From assembly GCA_005843825.1 (NCBI GenBank), contig SZXX01000001.1:1-64000 (forward strand): 64,000 bases of DNA, given 5' to 3'. Below the pieces are notes generated by a model. It saw nothing but the letters and a program-made list of their open reading frames with translations. It was not told the origin of the DNA and searched no databases. This document shows, one piece after another, positions 1 to 9,026 of the stretch (the stretch's first letter is position 1; every line of letters starts with the position of its first letter). The position numbers and the translations under genes were made by a program. The DNA is from Chlorobium sp. GTDB taxonomy: Bacteria; Bacteroidota; Chlorobiia; Chlorobiales; Chlorobiaceae.

Positions 1-114
1 GCTCTTATTGAACAATAAGACTTGATGTAACCCGAAATCGCAGAATTGCTTAAGCAGAATAAAAATGGGTTTTTTCTGATGAGCCAATAACGATAAGGTT
101 ATTACCGAATACCT

Positions 115-163
115 ATCTGCCTCTGTTTCCAAACTGGTCGATTTCGACCACTTTAACATTCAT
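115..163. repeat. 49-bp palindromic direct repeat, copy 1
   Basis: This stretch matches 1701-1749 in the same orientation at 46 of 49 positions. Its core, 131-154, is an imperfect palindrome: arms AAACTGGTCGA and TCGACCACTTT around a TT spacer, with one mismatched pair. The two copies bracket the dinD-like gene and the orphan antitoxin. It could be a REP/MITE-like element or the trace of an insertion. Confidence 0.8.
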
Positions 164-226
164 TGCTCAAATCAATGCTCGCAAGCATTGCCTTATAAGT
201 TGTTAATTTATTCCGATTGCTGTTCA

Positions 227-1066
227 TTAGCTGGTCCATCCAGCTTTTTCTCCGACGATTTTTTTCAGATCCTCATCAGGTTTCGGCAGGTCTTCGGGCA
301 TGGTGCCGCCAAGTTCCTTAATGGTTTGGCGGACTTTTTTACAGACATCATAGTGGGTCCGGTTGGCTTTAACCTTTCCCTGAATATTTTCACGACGAAG
401 TTTTTCCTCTGTCTGATTGGCACGGAAGAGGTTGGCTGCCAACTCAGTGCTGCCCATATTGTCAAGAATCTGTTGGCTCTTTTTCAGTCCTTTATGCTGA
501 TGAATACCCTTAGCATCAAGTCCGCCATAAAGCCCATTGTAACCATGATTCTGAAAAATGGCAAAATCGAGATTGGTTTCTACCCCCGCCTGATGGGCAG
601 TTACCACCAATTGTTTGTTATGCTCGCGCATTTCGTTGCGAAGGAACAGTCGTTTTTCCTCCTCCTTGAGATTTTTAAAAGCCTCATCGTTCGACAATTC
701 CTGTCTGCGAGTCTGGATAGGAAAATATGTCTGCCCATTGGCGATAACAGGCTTGGATGGATCGCTGTTCTGGACAATCAGATAGCAGGCATAGCGAGAA
801 AAGGCATAAGATTCCATATTGCGCTCAGCGCCCGACCCAATCAGAACCATCTCGTGCATCTCCACGAAATGGTATTCAACTGTTTGACCGCTGTTTTGAC
901 AAGCCTTTTTAGCTTTCTCAATAACCGGCAAAAAATTGCGAAATTCCGCATAATCGAGAATCTTCGCCAGTTGCCGTGCCATCCAATATTCCGAGCCATT
1001 TGAGTTGATATACTTTATCTCTTCAAAAGTCTGGTGATGTTTGTTCTCTATTTCTTTGCGGCTCAT
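227..1066 (-). CDS. dinD: DinD-like DNA-damage-inducible protein D
   Basis: The 279-residue protein resembles DinD, an SOS-induced protein of E. coli that antagonises RecA filaments. The N-terminal third looks like a BRO-N/KilA-N type DNA-binding module (region SEYWMARQLAKILDY, about residues 25-40). The C-terminal half is charged and lacks membrane segments. The start is supported by AAGGAGA about 8 bases upstream of ATG. It lies between two copies of a 49-bp repeat together with an orphan HigA-like gene, which suggests an acquired block. I could not recognise a LexA operator, and the operator used in this phylum may differ. Family assignment is fairly sure; SOS control is inference. Confidence 0.75.
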   Translation of the reverse strand: MSRKEIENKHHQTFEEIKYINSNGSEYWMARQLAKILDYAEFRNFLPVIEKAKKACQNSGQTVEYHFVEMHEMVLIGSGAERNMESYAFSRYACYLIVQNSDPSKPVIANGQTYFPIQTRRQELSNDEAFKNLKEEEKRLFLRNEMREHNKQLVVTAHQAGVETNLDFAIFQNHGYNGLYGGLDAKGIHQHKGLKKSQQILDNMGSTELAANLFRANQTEEKLRRENIQGKVKANRTHYDVCKKVRQTIKELGGTMPEDLPKPDEDLKKIVGEKAGWTS

Positions 1067-1225
1067 CGATGAATCTCCTTAAGCTTTTCGGCCATTATCA
1101 CTCTCTCATCGGTAAGGACTTTTGAGATTGAAGTCGCTTTTCCCGACCTCTCTACATCCAGCAATATAAGCTTATTTTACGTCAATACCTCGTCAGTTTT
1201 TTACCTTTACTGCCCCGCCAACCCC

Positions 1226-1250
1226 GTCTTTTATAGGCCCTATTCTTCTC
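1226..1250. repeat. GTCTTTTATA...CCTATTCTTCT intergenic repeat, short copy
   Basis: The segment begins GTCTTTTATAGGCCC and ends CTATTCTTCTC. The same beginning and end recur at 2781-2832, where extra degenerate CCTATA(A/G)GTC units lie between them. It reads as an intergenic tandem-unit repeat present in different unit numbers. Confidence 0.55.
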
Positions 1251-1269
1251 TTTACTCTCAGCCCGAAAA

Positions 1270-1584
1270 TCAGCTGTTCAAAACATTCAATACGGTGTCG
1301 GGTGCTTTTTTCACAAGATTGAGGAGTACCAATGCCGGGCCATGCGGTTTTCGATCACCCCGCTCCCAATGCCTCAGTGTGGCGACGCTGATGCCGAATG
1401 CAGCAGCAAACTCATCCTGCGTAAGGTTTGTTCCTTGTCGGATGCTCTTGACATTAACAGGTTCCGGATAAAATACCCTGACCGTTACTTTTTTCCCTTT
1501 AGAATAATCAACAGCCTCTTCCAGCCCTTTCTTTATACTTTTAAATGCGTTATCCATTGTTTCTCTTATTGTTGCAATATTCAT
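1270..1584 (-). CDS. Orphan HigA-type XRE antitoxin
   Basis: A small helix-turn-helix protein. The C-terminal half has the classical XRE layout (region VKSIRQGTNLTQDEFAAAF, then ISVATLRHWERGDRKP). The family normally binds its own promoter and neutralises a RelE/HigB toxin. I prefer the start MNIATIRE at 1584; an upstream ATG at 1602 would add MDYILT. No toxin gene precedes it, because the next bases upstream are a palindrome and then the second 49-bp repeat, so it looks orphaned. It resembles the HigA at 43306-43596. Confidence 0.7.
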   Translation of the reverse strand: MNIATIRETMDNAFKSIKKGLEEAVDYSKGKKVTVRVFYPEPVNVKSIRQGTNLTQDEFAAAFGISVATLRHWERGDRKPHGPALVLLNLVKKAPDTVLNVLNS

Positions 1585-1594
1585 TGTCAAAATG

Positions 1595-1609
1595 TAATCC
1601 ATTGGATTA
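1595..1609. promoter_or_regulatory. Probable autoregulatory operator of the orphan antitoxin
   Basis: TAATCCATTGGATTA is a palindrome with 7-bp arms around one central base. It lies just upstream of the preferred antitoxin start and overlaps the alternative start. Antitoxins of this family commonly repress their own promoter from such a site. The role is inferred from position and symmetry. Confidence 0.5.
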
Positions 1610-1700
1610 ATTATTTCAAGAAAATATTGGCCAGCAACAAGACTTGGAGTTAAATTTCAAGTTGTCACTGAAAAGCCAGCCTAAGAGCCTCGTTCTGCCA

Positions 1701-1749
1701 ATCCGCCTCTATTTGCAAACTGGTCGATTTCGACCACTTTAACATTCAT
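1701..1749. repeat. 49-bp palindromic direct repeat, copy 2
   Basis: Second copy of the repeat at 115-163, same orientation, three mismatches. The palindromic core is at 1717-1740. It lies between the orphan antitoxin and the truncated antitoxin at 1827. Confidence 0.8.
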
Positions 1750-1826
1750 CAACTTCGGCAGTTTTGGAGCTGTTAAATGGGTCGAAAGAATACTTGAAGA
1801 GATGTACTTATTTTGTATATTTAAAA

Positions 1827-1976
1827 ATGGAACAGAACAATATTGGTAGCAGTTTCGATGATTTTCTTCGAGAAGAAGCTCTTCTGGATGAAGTTACTGC
1901 GGTAGCAGAAGAGAGAGTTATTGTCTGGCAAATCGCAGAGGACATGAACGCACAGAATCCCACCCAAAACTGCTGA
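1827..1976 (+). pseudogene. Truncated XRE-family antitoxin
   Basis: From the ATG at 1827 the frame reads MEQNNIGSSFDDFLREEALL and continues through a segment ending WQIAEDMNAQNPTQNC. The first 40 or so residues match the N-terminal arm of a common XRE antitoxin family (IGSSFDDFL..E.....V...A..R...WQI...M). The helix-turn-helix that should follow is missing, because the frame stops right after the arm. Its TGA overlaps the ATG of the metallophosphoesterase (TGATG), so the fusion point probably arose by deletion. An in-frame extension to 1764 is open but looks unrelated. Family recognition is from memory of the motif. Confidence 0.55.
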
Positions 1977-2764
1977 TGCTTATCAGGGTGATGTCCGACA
2001 TCCACAATGAGTTTTGTCACGAGCAGAGCGGGTGTGACTATCTTGTTCCTGAACTTGATGATGATAAGGATTCGACCCTCATTCTTGCCGGAGATATTGG
2101 ACTCCTCAACCGAAAGCAAACCTGGCTCAGTTTTCTTTCAAAATGCTCCAGCCAGTTCAAATACGTCTTTGTGGTTGAGGGAAATCATGAATGGTATAAA
2201 GGGAACATTGAGAAACACTCTTACCAGAACAGCATTGTTGAGTATGGGATTAAAAACACTGTTACCGGTCAGCTCATTATTGAAGAGGAAAAAGTTGCTA
2301 TAATCGGCACCACTCTCTGGACTGACTATTATGGAGGCAATCCTCTGGTAATGTTTGACATAAATCATGGGCTCAGCGACTATAATCTGATAAAAGTCGG
2401 CACTGAATACCGCCGGTTAAGACCGGAATACATTTTAGCCCTACACCATAAGCAAAAAAAGAGGCTTTTTCTCGCTGTTGATCACTATGCGGCGCTGGGA
2501 TACACGATTGTAGTGGTAACGCATCACCATCCTTCACTGCAGGGAATTCTGCCCGATTACAGGGGGGATGCACTTAATGCAGCTTACGTTTCTGACCTTG
2601 AAAAAGAAGTCATGACCCACAAGATAGCCTACTGGATCTGTGGCCACTGCCATACCGCCATGGAATATTCAATTGGAAATACAAAGGTGATATGCAACCC
2701 CAAAGGATACCCGCACGAACAAGGCAATGGATTCAATCCACTCAAAACGCTGAGCATAAATTAA
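1976..2764 (+). CDS. Calcineurin-like metallophosphoesterase
   Basis: The 262-residue protein has the full metal-binding motif series of the calcineurin-like phosphoesterase superfamily: SDIH near residue 7, GDIG near 40, GNHEW near 69, THHHPS near 182 and GHCHT near 223. Two divalent metals are expected in the active site. The substrate cannot be told. There is no signal peptide, so it should be cytoplasmic. Its ATG overlaps the stop codon of the truncated antitoxin, which may couple translation. It sits beside the DinD/antitoxin block and may have come with it. Confidence 0.85.
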   Translation: MLIRVMSDIHNEFCHEQSGCDYLVPELDDDKDSTLILAGDIGLLNRKQTWLSFLSKCSSQFKYVFVVEGNHEWYKGNIEKHSYQNSIVEYGIKNTVTGQLIIEEEKVAIIGTTLWTDYYGGNPLVMFDINHGLSDYNLIKVGTEYRRLRPEYILALHHKQKKRLFLAVDHYAALGYTIVVVTHHHPSLQGILPDYRGDALNAAYVSDLEKEVMTHKIAYWICGHCHTAMEYSIGNTKVICNPKGYPHEQGNGFNPLKTLSIN

Positions 2765-2780
2765 ATTCTCCGCAAACAAC

Positions 2781-2832
2781 GTCTTTTATAAGCCCTATAA
2801 GTCCCATACGACCTATAGGTCCTATTCTTCTC
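2781..2832. repeat. Degenerate CCTATA(A/G)GTC tandem repeat between convergent genes
   Basis: Successive units read CCTATAAGTC, CCATACGAC, CTATAGGTC, CTATTC. They follow GTCTTTTATAAG, which is shared with 1226-1250. The repeat fills the gap between two convergent genes and runs into the end of the ROK kinase gene, supplying its stop codon. ACCTATAGGT at 2811-2820 is a perfect palindrome. Confidence 0.6.
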
Positions 2833-3745
2833 TCCTCCCTATAGTAAGCAGCGCAGCACCGAAAACACCAGCGCTATCTCCAAGAAGAGGGCGCAGTAGC
2901 GGAATCCTCAGCTCGCTGTTAAACAAATGCCGCTCAATAGCCTGCACAGCTTCTTTCGAATAGAGCTGCTCAACCTGCCCGACACCGCCGCCTAAAATGC
3001 AGACATCAGGATCAAGGATATTGAGCACCTGAGCCAGCGCTTTGCCGAAATAAAAGAGCAGGCGCTCAATCGTTTCAGCTGCAGCAGCGTCAGACCCTGC
3101 AGTTGCCGAGATTTGCTCCAGGGGGAGGGAGCGTCCGGTGAGTTTCTGATAAAATCGTTCAAGCGCAGGGCCTGAAATAACCGTCTCCACACAGCCCCTT
3201 CTGCCGCAATAGCAGGGTTCGCCGTCCGCGATCAGCTCATTATGCCCCCATTCACCGGCAATGCCGTGGGCTCCGTGCCGCAAACTCCCGTGACATACAA
3301 TCCCTCCGCCGACACCGGTACCGAGAATAATACCGAAAGCTGTCTTTGACGGGTCGCGCATGATTGATGCCGCTGCGCCGAGCCGGGATTCGGCGAGGGC
3401 AAAACAGTTGGCGTCGTTTTCTATGATCACTTTTTTCTGGAGGACCGCTTCAAGATCGCCTTTGAAATCGCGACCATTCAGGCATACCGTATTGGAATTT
3501 TTCATGATGGCCAGGGCCTTGTCATAACGACCGGGGGTGCCGACGCCGATCACTTCCGGAGGTGCAATGCCTGATTCCTCTGAGATCATCTCAACCAGGT
3601 GCATTATGCGATCGAGGATATGGCGATAGCCTTGGGTTGCCTCCGTCACAATCCGGCGGCGAATGAGGGGCTGCATGGAGCGGTCAATCACCACCGCCTC
3701 GATTTTGGTGCCGCCAAGGTCTATTCCCCAGAAGGTGTCAGCCAT
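2822..3745 (-). CDS. ROK-family sugar kinase (glucokinase/GlcNAc kinase-like)
   Basis: The 307-residue protein begins with the phosphate-binding motif GIDLGGTKIEAVV. It carries the ROK zinc site: GEWGHN followed by CYCGRRGC at about residues 178-186. A second glycine-rich motif, GTGVGGGIV, lies near 140. ROK kinases phosphorylate glucose, N-acetylglucosamine or related sugars with ATP; the specific sugar is not determinable here. The start overlaps the end of the PAP2 gene by 8 bases, so it is the last gene of the rpmH-yidC operon. The stop codon lies in an intergenic repeat. Confidence 0.85.
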   Translation of the reverse strand: MADTFWGIDLGGTKIEAVVIDRSMQPLIRRRIVTEATQGYRHILDRIMHLVEMISEESGIAPPEVIGVGTPGRYDKALAIMKNSNTVCLNGRDFKGDLEAVLQKKVIIENDANCFALAESRLGAAASIMRDPSKTAFGIILGTGVGGGIVCHGSLRHGAHGIAGEWGHNELIADGEPCYCGRRGCVETVISGPALERFYQKLTGRSLPLEQISATAGSDAAAAETIERLLFYFGKALAQVLNILDPDVCILGGGVGQVEQLYSKEAVQAIERHLFNSELRIPLLRPLLGDSAGVFGAALLTIGRREE

Positions 3746-4340
3746 CGCTGCAGCTCTCCTGACGCATGAAACGAGGCTGGATAACGTTCTTCCAGAGCCA
3801 CGTCACTATGATATAGACAATTGAGGCGCTGGAAACCCCGATCAACTGACCGGCAAATACGTCTCCGGGGTAGTGAACGCCAACGTAGACCCGCGATAAC
3901 GCAACAGCGAGAGCGTAGAAAATCATGGTGATGGTGAACAGCTTTTCAACCAGTACACCCCGGTGAAAGAATACCCATGTTATGGAGGCGACCGCGGCGG
4001 TATTGGCGGCATGGGATGAGGCAAAGGAATAGCTTCTCGCCTGGTCGATAAGAAGCCTTACATGCTCAAGAGCAAAGCAGGGGCGGGTACGCTGAACAAG
4101 TGGTTTGAATATGCCGGATGCGATAAAATCGGAGAGGCCGACAGAAAGAAGTGCGAAGCAGATAATTGCAAAACCCTCTTTTCCTCTTCTGACAGCGATA
4201 AACAGAGCTGCAAGTAAAAAAATATGTCCCGACAGCCTCTCCCTGGTCAGAAAGACCATGAGATCATCGGCTGCCGGATGAACCAGATGAAGGTTCAGCA
4301 GCTGGAACAGCCATACATCTGCCTGCTCAATCAGCGCCAT
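3738..4340 (-). CDS. PAP2-family membrane phosphatase
   Basis: A 200-residue membrane protein with several hydrophobic helices and the three PAP2 signature blocks: KPLVQRTRP (about 85-93), SFASSHAANT (about 114-123) and SRVYVGVHYPGD (about 154-165). The conserved His and Arg residues are present; the usual proline of the second block is alanine. Family members remove phosphate from undecaprenyl diphosphate or other lipid phosphates at the outer face of the membrane. It follows yidC by 9 bases and overlaps the ROK gene, so it belongs to this operon. A role in lipid-carrier recycling is plausible but inferred. Confidence 0.85.
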   Translation of the reverse strand: MALIEQADVWLFQLLNLHLVHPAADDLMVFLTRERLSGHIFLLAALFIAVRRGKEGFAIICFALLSVGLSDFIASGIFKPLVQRTRPCFALEHVRLLIDQARSYSFASSHAANTAAVASITWVFFHRGVLVEKLFTITMIFYALAVALSRVYVGVHYPGDVFAGQLIGVSSASIVYIIVTWLWKNVIQPRFMRQESCSDG

Positions 4341-4349
4341 AATTTTGGT

Positions 4350-6086
4350 TTACTTTTTAGCTCCCCCTTTTTTCTGTTTCGCGGATGAGCTTGAAGAGGT
4401 TCCGAGGTTGACTTTCGGCAGATCGTCGAGAGTAGTGGTCTTATTGATATAAAACTGCTGCGCAACGCTGAAAACGTTGAACATCAGATAGTAGAGACCA
4501 AGACCTGCAGGCATGTTGTTGAAAAACAGCAGCATCATGGCAGGGAAAATATAGATCATCGCTTTCATCTGATCATTGCTCTGTGTCGTCGGTGTGATTT
4601 TCTGCTGCACAAAGACGGTCACGGCCATCAGAATCGGAAACACCGCAATGTGGTCACCATACATGGGGACGCTGAAACCGAAATCCAGAATGGAATCAGG
4701 AATGGAGAGATCCTTTACCCAGAGCAGGCCATGCTGACGAAGCTGAATGGATGAACGGAAGACATAAAACATCGCATAGAGCAGAGGCATCTGCAGCAAT
4801 ACGGGCAAACAGCCGCCTAGCGGGTTCACGCCGGCTTCCTTGTAAATCCTGCCAAGCTCACTCTGCAGCTTTGCGGGATTATCCTTGTACTTCTCCTGAA
4901 GCTCCTTGAGGGCCGGCTGCAGGGCCGACATTTTTTTCATTGACTTCGTGGACGCGATGGAAAGCGGGTAGGTTACCAGCTTGATCAGCAGCGCGAATAT
5001 GATAATGATAAGGCCGTAATTGCTGATAAAGGTATTGAGCCAGCTGAAAACCGGCAGAATGATAAACTCGGCAAACGGTCTTGTCAGCCAGTCCCAGCCG
5101 AAATCCATGATCTTTTCAAGACCGACGTTCTGAGCCTTGACAATATTGTAATCAAGCGGCCCGAAATAGAGGCTGAAGTGGTTATCCGTAACATTGCCGG
5201 TAGCAGGTACACCCATTTTAAGGGCGGCTATATAATCGGTAAAATCACCGGGCTTTCTTTTTCCGTCAAGAAAAATCCCTTCAGTGCGCCCCTGAGGAAT
5301 AAGCGCTGCGACAAAATACTTGTTACGGACGGCAACCCACTTGGCCTCACCCGACTGCTCTTCACGATAGGCCTGATTCTCCTTGCTTGCTGCAATCTTG
5401 ACGACGCTGCCGCCAAGGAAGGCCCCCGCAATGGAGCTCTGAGATTCATCCTGCCGGTTTTTTTCAGAGTAGGCAAGCCCTCCGTCCCACTGCAGCTGAT
5501 ACTCATTGCCTGCGAGAGCATTTCCGAATCCGGTCAGCTTGACGTCATAACCCACTTTATAGCTATTGCCTGCAAAGAGATAGCTGATATCAATAGACTG
5601 CTGGGGAGCGACATCAAGGTGATAGCGCACTGCATAACTTTCCTTGCCGGTGACGGTATGCAGGGTATCCAGGGTTACGCTGCTGAAATAGAGATCTCTC
5701 GTATCGATTTTTTTACCTTCCCTGGTCAGAAAAAGCAGCGAAAGTGCGCCGTTTTTATCATTGCTGACAAGGTTGAACGGCTTGTGGCTGCTGTCCAGAT
5801 GCTGTTTGAGCACCAGGGACTTCAGTGTTGCACCTTTTGTAGAGAGGGTTGCACTAAAAACATCGTTGTTGACCTTCAGAAGCTGCTCTTTACCGCCGGC
5901 TGCTGAAGCAAAAACTCCTAAATTTTCGGGCAGAGGAGCCTGAGCTGCCTCTACCTTACGTTCCACCTTCTCCGTTTTCACCGCGGCTACAGGCTTTACC
6001 AGCTTTTTCTCCGGCGTCATAAACTGAAGCCAGACTATCATGATCAAGCCGATAAGCGCAAGACCGGTTACTGAATTTCTATCCAT
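4350..6086 (-). CDS. yidC: Membrane protein insertase YidC
   Basis: The 578-residue protein has an N-terminal anchor ([13 protein letters not shown]), a large extracytoplasmic domain (about 60-340) and the C-terminal insertase domain with five transmembrane helices. The insertase domain contains the [19 protein letters not shown] cytoplasmic loop and the [17 protein letters not shown] helix. YidC inserts membrane proteins alone or with SecYEG. The tail is Ser- and Lys-rich ([15 protein letters not shown]), as in Gram-negative YidC proteins that touch the ribosome. It sits in the conserved rpmH-rnpA-yidD-yidC order. Confidence 0.97.
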   Translation of the reverse strand: MDRNSVTGLALIGLIMIVWLQFMTPEKKLVKPVAAVKTEKVERKVEAAQAPLPENLGVFASAAGGKEQLLKVNNDVFSATLSTKGATLKSLVLKQHLDSSHKPFNLVSNDKNGALSLLFLTREGKKIDTRDLYFSSVTLDTLHTVTGKESYAVRYHLDVAPQQSIDISYLFAGNSYKVGYDVKLTGFGNALAGNEYQLQWDGGLAYSEKNRQDESQSSIAGAFLGGSVVKIAASKENQAYREEQSGEAKWVAVRNKYFVAALIPQGRTEGIFLDGKRKPGDFTDYIAALKMGVPATGNVTDNHFSLYFGPLDYNIVKAQNVGLEKIMDFGWDWLTRPFAEFIILPVFSWLNTFISNYGLIIIIFALLIKLVTYPLSIASTKSMKKMSALQPALKELQEKYKDNPAKLQSELGRIYKEAGVNPLGGCLPVLLQMPLLYAMFYVFRSSIQLRQHGLLWVKDLSIPDSILDFGFSVPMYGDHIAVFPILMAVTVFVQQKITPTTQSNDQMKAMIYIFPAMMLLFFNNMPAGLGLYYLMFNVFSVAQQFYINKTTTLDDLPKVNLGTSSSSSAKQKKGGAKK

Positions 6087-6108
6087 TACCTCACACTTTT
6101 ATTTTAAA

Positions 6109-6357
6109 CTATGAAACTCTTTTTTTGTTTACAGGCACCGGATCAAACCCTCCCTTTGCAAAGGGATTACATCGCACAATGCGCCACACGGTCAACCAGG
6201 ATGCATAAAAAAAGTTATGCTGCCGAAAAGCTTCAAGAGCATAACTGGAACAGGTAGGAAAATATCTGCAGGAAGGGCCAAGCAGAGGCGAAAGAAACGA
6301 CTGATAAAATTTTATCAGCATAATCGGCACCTGATTAAAAAACATCCAGCTACTCAT
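6109..6357 (-). CDS. yidD: Membrane protein insertion efficiency factor YidD
   Basis: An 82-residue protein with the YidD signature [18 protein letters not shown] (about 27-44), followed by a [22 protein letters not shown] block. It has an N-terminal amphipathic/hydrophobic stretch. YidD assists membrane protein insertion and is almost always next to yidC and rnpA, as here. It lies 22 bases upstream of yidC. Confidence 0.95.
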   Translation of the reverse strand: MSSWMFFNQVPIMLIKFYQSFLSPLLGPSCRYFPTCSSYALEAFRQHNFFYASWLTVWRIVRCNPFAKGGFDPVPVNKKRVS

Positions 6358-6446
6358 GCTCTCTCATCCTTTATCAAGTAAAAAAACATCTCCCCTTTCA
6401 CATGCTCTTCGACAGTTCAATCAATGCCCGACGGTATCGCATCCAT

Positions 6447-6878
6447 TCACGAAAGAGTCATATTATGCAACAACCTGCTGATTTCCTCTCTGAATGCGTC
6501 AAGATTTGGAAAAGTTTTTTTTCTGCCCGTGTAAAGAAAAGCGATGCAAAGCTGCCCGGGAGCACTGCCTTCGTGCTGAACCCCCACCGTAAGCTCCACA
6601 TTCGATTTTTCAAGCCTGTAGGCTTCTCTCATCATTCTTTTTACCCTGTTGCGCTGAACTGAAGAGGGGACTGTTTTTTTGCTCACAGCAAAAAGAATCG
6701 ATGGAATCCCGGTAACAGAGTTGTTCTCGGGATTGAGAGAGGCATATATCATTTTCAAAAAATCGCCTTTCAAACTTCTTCCTCTCTTGAACAGGAGCGA
6801 AATCAGTAGTTTTTTCCTCAAAATCTCATGCTTTCGCAGAGAATGGACGTGTAACTTATTCAAAACGTGAAGGAGCAA
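6447..6878 (-). CDS. rnpA: Ribonuclease P protein component
   Basis: RnpA binds the RNase P RNA and helps it mature tRNA 5' ends. The family signature is clear: SLRKHEILRKKLLISLLFKRG near the N terminus and SVQRNRVKRMMREAYR (the RNR motif) in the middle. The start is uncertain. The longest frame opens with TTG at 6878; another TTG a few codons later would give MNKLHVHSLRKHE, closer to typical family lengths. Neither has a good ribosome binding site. It lies between rpmH and yidD, as in most bacteria. Confidence 0.92.
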   Translation of the reverse strand: MLLHVLNKLHVHSLRKHEILRKKLLISLLFKRGRSLKGDFLKMIYASLNPENNSVTGIPSILFAVSKKTVPSSVQRNRVKRMMREAYRLEKSNVELTVGVQHEGSAPGQLCIAFLYTGRKKTFPNLDAFREEISRLLHNMTLS

Positions 6879-6922
6879 TTTTTTTCATGAGTCAACCCCG
6901 AAAGGGTCGACACCGAGGTCAC

Positions 6923-7084
6923 TTACTGTCCTGCTGTACCCATAGAACTGCTTACGGAAAGAGAGTGACGGCCCTTGGCTCTTCTTGCGGACAGAACTTT
7001 ACGGCCATTCTTGGTCGCCATTCTCTGTCTGAAACCATGCTTGTTTCTTCTTTTTCTATTCCGTGGCTGAAAGGTTCTTTTCAT
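6923..7084 (-). CDS. rpmH: 50S ribosomal protein L34
   Basis: This 53-codon gene on the minus strand translates to a protein beginning [18 protein letters not shown] and continuing [20 protein letters not shown]. That is the near-invariant L34 sequence. Residues after the RRAKGRH block form a short extension (ending MGTAGQ) beyond the usual 44-46 residues. It begins the leftward rpmH-rnpA-yidD-yidC operon and borders the origin region, the classic bacterial arrangement. Confidence 0.95.
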   Translation of the reverse strand: MKRTFQPRNRKRRNKHGFRQRMATKNGRKVLSARRAKGRHSLSVSSSMGTAGQ

Positions 7085-7550
7085 CGCTTATAGCTCCAAA
7101 CTTATTAATAATTCATAATACAGGGCGCGTAATTTAGCACAATAGACGCTCATTAACAAATTCATCCGTCACATCAAGGAGATTACCATCAAAAAATGAG
7201 GCAGATTTCACTTAAAAAAACAGTCTGGTGTCGTAAAAAATTTTTAACCCCGCTTAAGTTATCAACAATGTTGACAATTTGTGGATAAAATAATTTCGCC
7301 ACCCGTGACACCCCGAAAACCCTGCCGACGAAAGAATTAACACATGTTGATTACTTTTCCTCCAACACCCTCTAATTTCAACAAAAACAATATCTTATCA
7401 TGTTAACAACTTTACCTGCGCATACCCCTCCATAGGAAAGGATTTTCGTAAACGAAATTGTTTTTTGTCCACTTAAAACACTAACTTGTGAACAGTAAAT
7501 GTTGATGGTTCAGACAATCCCGGCCCTTACCGCTCAAATCCCTTTCTTTT
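7085..7550. other. Replication origin region between rpmH and dnaA
   Basis: This AT-rich, gene-free segment lies between divergent rpmH and dnaA. It holds two consensus DnaA boxes, TTATCAACA at 7259-7267 and TGTGGATAA at 7280-7288, a one-mismatch box TGTTGATTA at 7345-7353, and weaker ones (for example 7500-7508). An AT-rich tract lies at about 7103-7120. The gene context and boxes mark it as part of oriC. A second box cluster lies beyond dnaA. Confidence 0.75.
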
Positions 7551-9026
7551 ATGCTCGAAGTTACGTCAAAAGCGTTTCCGGATTTTCCGCAAACCAACAC
7601 ACAGAAGGGCGGCTCAATAGAACAGCAAGTCTGGGATGCATGTCTTAATGCTATCAGAGAAAAAATTAACCCTCTTGCGTTTAAAACCTGGTTTTTTCCG
7701 ATTCGACCACTCAGCTTTGCAGGCAGTGAGCTGACTATTGAAGTCCCGAGTCAGTTTTTTTATGAGTGGATTGAAGAAAATTACTCTTCTTTTTTAAAAC
7801 AGGCTCTGAAAGATGTGATCGGCCCCGAAGCGAGACTGATGTATTCGATAGTGATGGATAAGTCGCAGGGGCAGCCGGTAACTATAGAGTTGCCGCACCA
7901 GAACACCATGAACGCTGATTTCATCGCTGCAAGCAATGCGGCTGTCGTGCGCATAAAGAATTCTGAAGAATTTGATCGCAATCTTGCCCGTTTTGAGACC
8001 CACCTGAACACCAAGTATACCTTCGATACTCTTATAAGAGGCGACTGTAATTCTCTCGCATTTGCGGCGTCAAAGTCAGTTGCCCAGAGTCCCGGCCAGA
8101 ATGCCTTCAACCCCTTGGTGATCTACGGTGGCGTAGGGCTTGGCAAAACCCACATGATGCAGGCTGTAGGCAACAGTGTCAGGGAAAACAGGCTTTCGGA
8201 GCGGGTGCTCTATGTGTCGAGTGAAAAATTTGCCATTGATTTTGTCAATGCGATCCAGAATGGCAAAATCCAGGAATTTTCCTCTTTCTATCGATCAATC
8301 GACGTCCTCATCATTGATGATATCCAGTTTTTTTCAGGCAAGGAAAAAACGCAGGAGGAAATTTTTCATATTTTCAATACCCTGCATCAGTCAAACAAGC
8401 AGATTATACTCTCGGCTGACAGGCCTATCAAAGATATCAAGGGAATTGAAGATCGACTGATATCACGCTTCAACTGGGGACTCTCTGCAGACATTCAACC
8501 GCCTGATTACGAAACGCGTAAAGCCATTATTCTCAGTAAACTGCATCAGAGCGGCGTCAATCTTGATGAAGCAGTTATCGAATTTATTGCCACCAATATC
8601 ACCGAAAACGTTCGTGAACTTGAAGGGTGCATTGTCAAGCTTCTTGCTGCCCAGTCGCTCGACAACCGGGAAATTGATCTTCAGTTTACCAAGTCTACCC
8701 TTAAAGACATTATCCGTCATACAACAAAACGCCTGACGCTTGATACTATTGAAAAAGCGATCTGTGCATACTTCTCCATCACCGCTAACGACCTGAAGGG
8801 AAAATCAAAGAAAAAGGAGATCGCGGTCGGGCGGCAGATGGCTATGTATCTGGCAAAACATCTCACCGAATCGTCACTAAAAACCATAGGGCTTCATTTT
8901 GGAGGCAGAGATCACTCGACGGTCATCCATGCAGTGAACACGATCGCCAAACGGGTGGAAACAGTCACTGAGGAGAGGAAAAAAATTGAGGAAATCAAAA
9001 AAAGGATTGAGATCAGCTCCATGTAA
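7551..9026 (+). CDS. dnaA: Chromosomal replication initiator DnaA
   Basis: The 491-residue initiator has all four domains: an N-terminal oligomerisation domain ([22 protein letters not shown]), a linker, the AAA+ domain with Walker [10 protein letters not shown] (about 193-201) and Walker [10 protein letters not shown] (about 253-261), and the C-terminal DnaA-box-binding domain with [13 protein letters not shown]. DnaA opens the origin and loads the helicase. The length is slightly above the usual 440-470. The ATG start is the only good one. DnaA boxes on both sides imply autoregulation. Confidence 0.97.
   Translation: MLEVTSKAFPDFPQTNTQKGGSIEQQVWDACLNAIREKINPLAFKTWFFPIRPLSFAGSELTIEVPSQFFYEWIEENYSSFLKQALKDVIGPEARLMYSIVMDKSQGQPVTIELPHQNTMNADFIAASNAAVVRIKNSEEFDRNLARFETHLNTKYTFDTLIRGDCNSLAFAASKSVAQSPGQNAFNPLVIYGGVGLGKTHMMQAVGNSVRENRLSERVLYVSSEKFAIDFVNAIQNGKIQEFSSFYRSIDVLIIDDIQFFSGKEKTQEEIFHIFNTLHQSNKQIILSADRPIKDIKGIEDRLISRFNWGLSADIQPPDYETRKAIILSKLHQSGVNLDEAVIEFIATNITENVRELEGCIVKLLAAQSLDNREIDLQFTKSTLKDIIRHTTKRLTLDTIEKAICAYFSITANDLKGKSKKKEIAVGRQMAMYLAKHLTESSLKTIGLHFGGRDHSTVIHAVNTIAKRVETVTEERKKIEEIKKRIEISSM

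Noticed and set aside
188-1003. 271-codon open frame on the plus strand
   Set aside because: It is the antisense shadow of the dinD-like gene, with no recognisable motif.
5178-5906. 242-codon open frame on the plus strand
   Set aside because: It lies wholly within yidC on the other strand. Its composition is that of an antisense frame.
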